This document shows positions 61,456 to 64,000 of a stretch of 64,000 nt of DNA, one piece after another. A program made the translations under genes and the position numbers. The notes under the pieces are model-generated. The model searched no databases. It saw nothing but the letters and a program-made list of their open reading frames with translations, and was not told the DNA's origin. Within the stretch, counting starts at the first letter, position 1. Every line of letters starts with the position of its first letter. The DNA is from Alicycliphilus sp. UBA6560 (lineage in GTDB: Bacteria > Pseudomonadota > Gammaproteobacteria > Burkholderiales > Burkholderiaceae_C). The stretch covers positions 496,001-560,000 of the forward strand of contig DJJU01000006.1 of the NCBI GenBank assembly GCA_002434305.1, in the 5' to 3' direction.

Positions 61456-62412
61456 GTGGCCCTGGCGCGTCGCACCCCCCGCGTGGGCCTGGCCCTGGGC
61501 AGCGGCTCGGCGCGGGGCTGGGCGCACATCGGCGTGCTGCAGGCGCTGGACGAGGCCGGCATACGGCCCGACATCGTCTGCGGCGCCTCCATCGGGGCGC
61601 TGGTGGGCGCGGCCTACGCGGCCGGCGAGCTGGAGCGCTTCGGCCAATGGGTGCAGAGCCTGGGCATGCGCCAGGTCTGGGGCTTCATGGACTTCAACCT
61701 CTCGGGCGGCATGCTCAAGGGTGAGAAGCTCATCGACTTCTGGCGCCGCAACTTCGCCGACTTCGACATCCAGGCCTCGCCCATCCCCTTTGGCGCCGTG
61801 GCCACCGACCTGCACTCGGGGGCCGAGGTCTGGCTGCGCGAAGGCTCCATCGCCGACGCCGTGCGCGCCTCCATCGCGCTGCCGGGCCTGTTCACCCCCG
61901 TGGCGCAGGAGGGCGGGCGGCTGCTGGTGGACGGCGGCATCGTCAACCCCGTGCCCACCTCGCTGGCGCGCGCCATGGGGGCGGACATCGTCATCGGCGT
62001 GGACCTGAACTCCGACATCTTGCACCGCCACCTGCAGCCGCTGGTGCTGGGGCCCGATGCCGAAGCCGCCGCGCCCGATGAGCCGCCGGCCGCCCAGGAA
62101 AGCAGCACCCCCGCCGACTGGCTGGGCCGCCTGAAGTTCTGGGACAACGGCCACGCCGGCAGCGCCCCCGGCCCGCAGGTGGCGCCCCTGCCGCGCAGCC
62201 CGTCGGTGCTGGACGTGGTCATGACCAGCGTGACCATCATGCAGATCCGCATCACCCGCAGCCGCATGGCGGGCGACCCGCCGGAGGTGGTCATCGCCCC
62301 CAGCCTGGCCCACCTGGGCGTGCTGGACTTCCACCGCGCAGCCGAGGCCATCCAGGAAGGCCGCCGCGCCGCCGAAGCCGCGCTGCCGCAGCTGCAACGC
62401 TTCATCCGTTGA
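61456..62412 (+). CDS. Patatin-like phospholipase (RssA type)
   Basis: Ser/Asp-dyad lipid hydrolase, 318 residues. Oxyanion hole in LALGSGSARGWAHIGVL (about 11-27), nucleophile in GASIGALVGAAY (Gly-x-Ser-x-Gly, about 44) and Asp in LLVDGGIVNPVP (about 157). The C-terminal part is proline- and alanine-rich, then a conserved VVMTSVTIMQIRITR helix. GTG start 4 bp after the ligA stop, so probably coupled to ligA. Real substrate unknown; may act on membrane phospholipids. Confidence 0.92.
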   Translation: MALARRTPRVGLALGSGSARGWAHIGVLQALDEAGIRPDIVCGASIGALVGAAYAAGELERFGQWVQSLGMRQVWGFMDFNLSGGMLKGEKLIDFWRRNFADFDIQASPIPFGAVATDLHSGAEVWLREGSIADAVRASIALPGLFTPVAQEGGRLLVDGGIVNPVPTSLARAMGADIVIGVDLNSDILHRHLQPLVLGPDAEAAAPDEPPAAQESSTPADWLGRLKFWDNGHAGSAPGPQVAPLPRSPSVLDVVMTSVTIMQIRITRSRMAGDPPEVVIAPSLAHLGVLDFHRAAEAIQEGRRAAEAALPQLQRFIR

Positions 62413-62415
62413 TAT

Positions 62416-62466
62416 GGAATTGATAGCTGCCAGCGCTTGTCCCGCAAGGGCTGGAGGCCTTTTTTA
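62416..62466 (+). repeat. Dispersed palindromic repeat after the patatin gene
   Basis: GATAGCTGCCAGCGCTTGT, CCCGCAAGGGCTGGAGGCC, TTTTTT. Directly after the stop codon and 16 bp before the next ATG; arms plus T-run could terminate transcription. Confidence 0.9.
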
Positions 62467-62481
62467 CGTGAAAACCTGCCG

Positions 62482-64000
62482 ATGAAAGCCATCGACTTCC
62501 TGCGCCAGCGCGCCGCCGCCCTGCGCCCGCGCCTGGCCGCCTTGCTGCGGCGCCCGCAGCGTTGGCGCTCGCTGCACGGCCTGGCCTGGCTGGCGGCGGC
62601 GCTGGCCCTCGCCGGTGTGCTGTACCTGCTGGCGCTGTTCATCCTGACGCCCTCCATCAGCGACATCCGCAAGGCCAAGGCCGATCAGCCGGCGCAGCTG
62701 GTCTCCGAGGACGGGCGGCTGCTGGCCGAGTACAAGTGGGTCAACCGCGAATGGGTGCCTTTGGACCGCATCGCCCCGGCCGTGGTGGATGCGCTGATCG
62801 CCACCGAGGACCACCGCTTCTACGGCCACTGGGGCCTGGACTGGCGGCGCACGCTGGCCGCCGTGGTGCGCACCGCCGGTGGTGACCGCCAGGGCGGCTC
62901 CACCATCACCCAGCAGCTGGCGCGCAACCTCTACCCGGAGGAGATCGGCCGCGCGCCGACGCTGTCGCGCAAGCTCAAGGAGGCCGTGACGGCCTTCAAG
63001 ATCGAGTGGAGCTACTCCAAGGACGAGATCCTGGAGACCTACCTCAACACCGTGCCGTTTCTCTACAACGCCTACGGCATCGAGATGGCCGCGCGCACCT
63101 ACTTCGACAAGTCGGCCGACAAGCTGAACGTGCTGGAGAGCGCCACGCTGATCGGCATGCTCAAGGGCACGGCCTACTACAACCCCGTGCTCAACCCCGA
63201 GCGTGCCCAGGCCAGGCGCAACACGGTGCTGTCGCAGATGAAAAAGCGCGGCAAGCTGGAGGCGCAGGAGTACGACAAGCTGGTGCGCCGCCCGCTGCGC
63301 ATCCGCTTCGAGCGCCAGAGCGAGATCGCCGGCCTGGCGCCGCACCTGGCGCAGCAGCTCAAGCGCCAGCTCATCGAATGGGCCGACCGGCGCGGCTACA
63401 GCCTGTATGCCGACGGCCTGGTCATCCGCACCACCATCGACGGGCGGCTGCAGGAGCTGGCCAACCAGTCGGTGCAGCAGCAGGGCAAGGCGCTGCAGCA
63501 GGTGGCCGACAAGGCCTGGGCCGCGCGCGGCGTGTGGACGGCCAAGAACCCGCTGGTGCAGCAGCTGGTGCGTGAATCGGCCACCTTTGCCAAGGCCGTG
63601 GCCGGCGGCGAGGGCGAGGACGCTGCCGCCAGCCGGCTGCTGGAGGACGCCGCCTTCCTGCGCGAGCTGCGCGCGGCCAAGACGCGGGTGCAGGTCGGCT
63701 TCATGGCGCTGGATCCGCGCAGCGGCGCGGTGCGCGCCTGGGTCGGCAGCCGCGACTATGCCCAGGACCCGTTCGACCACGTGCAGGCGGCGCGGCGCCA
63801 GCCGGGCTCCACCTTCAAGCCCTTCGTCTACGGCGCGGCCTTCGCCGCCGGCCGCTCGCCGCAGGACACGCTGCTGGACACGGCGGTGGAGATCCCCCTG
63901 GGCGGCGGCCAGGTCTGGCGCCCGCGCGACGGTAACGCGCCGCCCAGCGAGGAGCCCATGACACTGGCCGACGGCCTGGCGTATTCCAAGAACACCATCA
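62482..64000 (+). CDS. Class A penicillin-binding protein, 3' end missing
   Basis: Bifunctional murein glycosyltransferase/transpeptidase; 506 codons are visible and the frame is open at the window end. Membrane helix about 33-57. The GT51 domain is at about 85-260: catalytic Glu in ATEDHRFYGHWGLDWR (about 109), QGGSTITQQLARNLYP, KLKEAVTAFKIEWSYSKDEILE and TYLNTVPFLYNAYGIE. The transpeptidase domain begins near 405, with serine in PGSTFKPFVYGAAF (about 444) and SKN in LAYSKNTI (about 503); the KTG motif is outside. A long helical linker of about 80 residues (about 330-410) joins the two. Membership in PBP1A or PBP1C-like groups cannot be decided from this part. Confidence 0.93.
   Translation, partial: MKAIDFLRQRAAALRPRLAALLRRPQRWRSLHGLAWLAAALALAGVLYLLALFILTPSISDIRKAKADQPAQLVSEDGRLLAEYKWVNREWVPLDRIAPAVVDALIATEDHRFYGHWGLDWRRTLAAVVRTAGGDRQGGSTITQQLARNLYPEEIGRAPTLSRKLKEAVTAFKIEWSYSKDEILETYLNTVPFLYNAYGIEMAARTYFDKSADKLNVLESATLIGMLKGTAYYNPVLNPERAQARRNTVLSQMKKRGKLEAQEYDKLVRRPLRIRFERQSEIAGLAPHLAQQLKRQLIEWADRRGYSLYADGLVIRTTIDGRLQELANQSVQQQGKALQQVADKAWAARGVWTAKNPLVQQLVRESATFAKAVAGGEGEDAAASRLLEDAAFLRELRAAKTRVQVGFMALDPRSGAVRAWVGSRDYAQDPFDHVQAARRQPGSTFKPFVYGAAFAAGRSPQDTLLDTAVEIPLGGGQVWRPRDGNAPPSEEPMTLADGLAYSKNTI

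Overview
The window is a 64 kb piece of a high-GC bacterial chromosome. Gene content and protein character point to Comamonadaceae (Betaproteobacteria, Burkholderiales; Acidovorax / Alicycliphilus / Diaphorobacter / Melaminivora neighbourhood). The pointers are the pheT-ihfA-merR-tRNA-Pro order, the smc-zipA-ligA order, argP opposite lysE, and above all a small palindromic repeat around the core CAGCGCTTG...CAAGCGCTG that is scattered through the window. I recall similar repeats from this family's genomes, but I cannot check this here. No phage, plasmid, insertion sequence, rRNA operon or CRISPR array is visible.

Layout. 1-3.5 kb: the end of pheT, then ihfA, a MerR regulator, tRNA-Pro and tRNA-Val. 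3.6-7.8 kb: an accessory stretch of visibly lower GC between tRNA-Val and tRNA-Ser. It holds an aldo/keto reductase, the first ~20 codons of a lost glutathione S-transferase, and an arsenic operon (arsR-arsC-acr3-arsH). 8.1-13.9 kb: late cobalamin genes (cbiB, cobD, cobQ, cobT) with a HipA-like kinase and a DUF3037 gene translationally coupled between cobD and cobQ. 13.9-20.5 kb: a diguanylate cyclase, nth, an aminotransferase, an LprI-type secreted protein, slyX and small metabolic or membrane genes. 20.5-28.1 kb: an RhlE helicase, yciH, the nitrosative-stress pair ytfE/nsrR, the argP/lysE pair, a cell-wall peptidase, a secreted sugar dehydrogenase and an isochorismatase-like hydrolase. 28.3-43.2 kb: prpE, a five-PAS GGDEF-EAL protein, an alkylation-repair operon (Ada-AlkA fusion, ogt, EamA exporter), phosphomannomutase, waaA and an acyl-CoA synthetase/GNAT fusion. 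43.4-51.5 kb: stress and transport genes (katE, DHA2 and BCCT transporters, ABC exporter). 51.7-64 kb: a CHASE-PAS-GGDEF-EAL protein, smc-zipA-ligA, a patatin phospholipase and a class A penicillin-binding protein that runs off the end.

How the genes work together. The cobalamin block makes the amidated corrinoid, the aminopropanol arm and the lower-ligand nucleotide; cobU/cobP and cobS are not here. The arsenic operon covers arsenite sensing and export, arsenate reduction and organoarsenical oxidation. ytfE and nsrR face each other across an inverted repeat that fits an operator. Three c-di-GMP enzymes lie within 41 kb.

The most unusual feature is the repeat family. At least a dozen copies are present. 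Six candidate copies lie inside genes (two in cbiB, one in a sugar dehydrogenase signal peptide, one in waaA, two in ligA). All six are read in the same orientation and the same frame, giving a recurring Ala-Leu-Ala-Ala-type peptide. Copies in the opposite orientation supply the stop codon of two other genes. This resembles the Rickettsia palindromic elements, which also insert in frame into proteins. I know of no formal description of such behaviour for this family.
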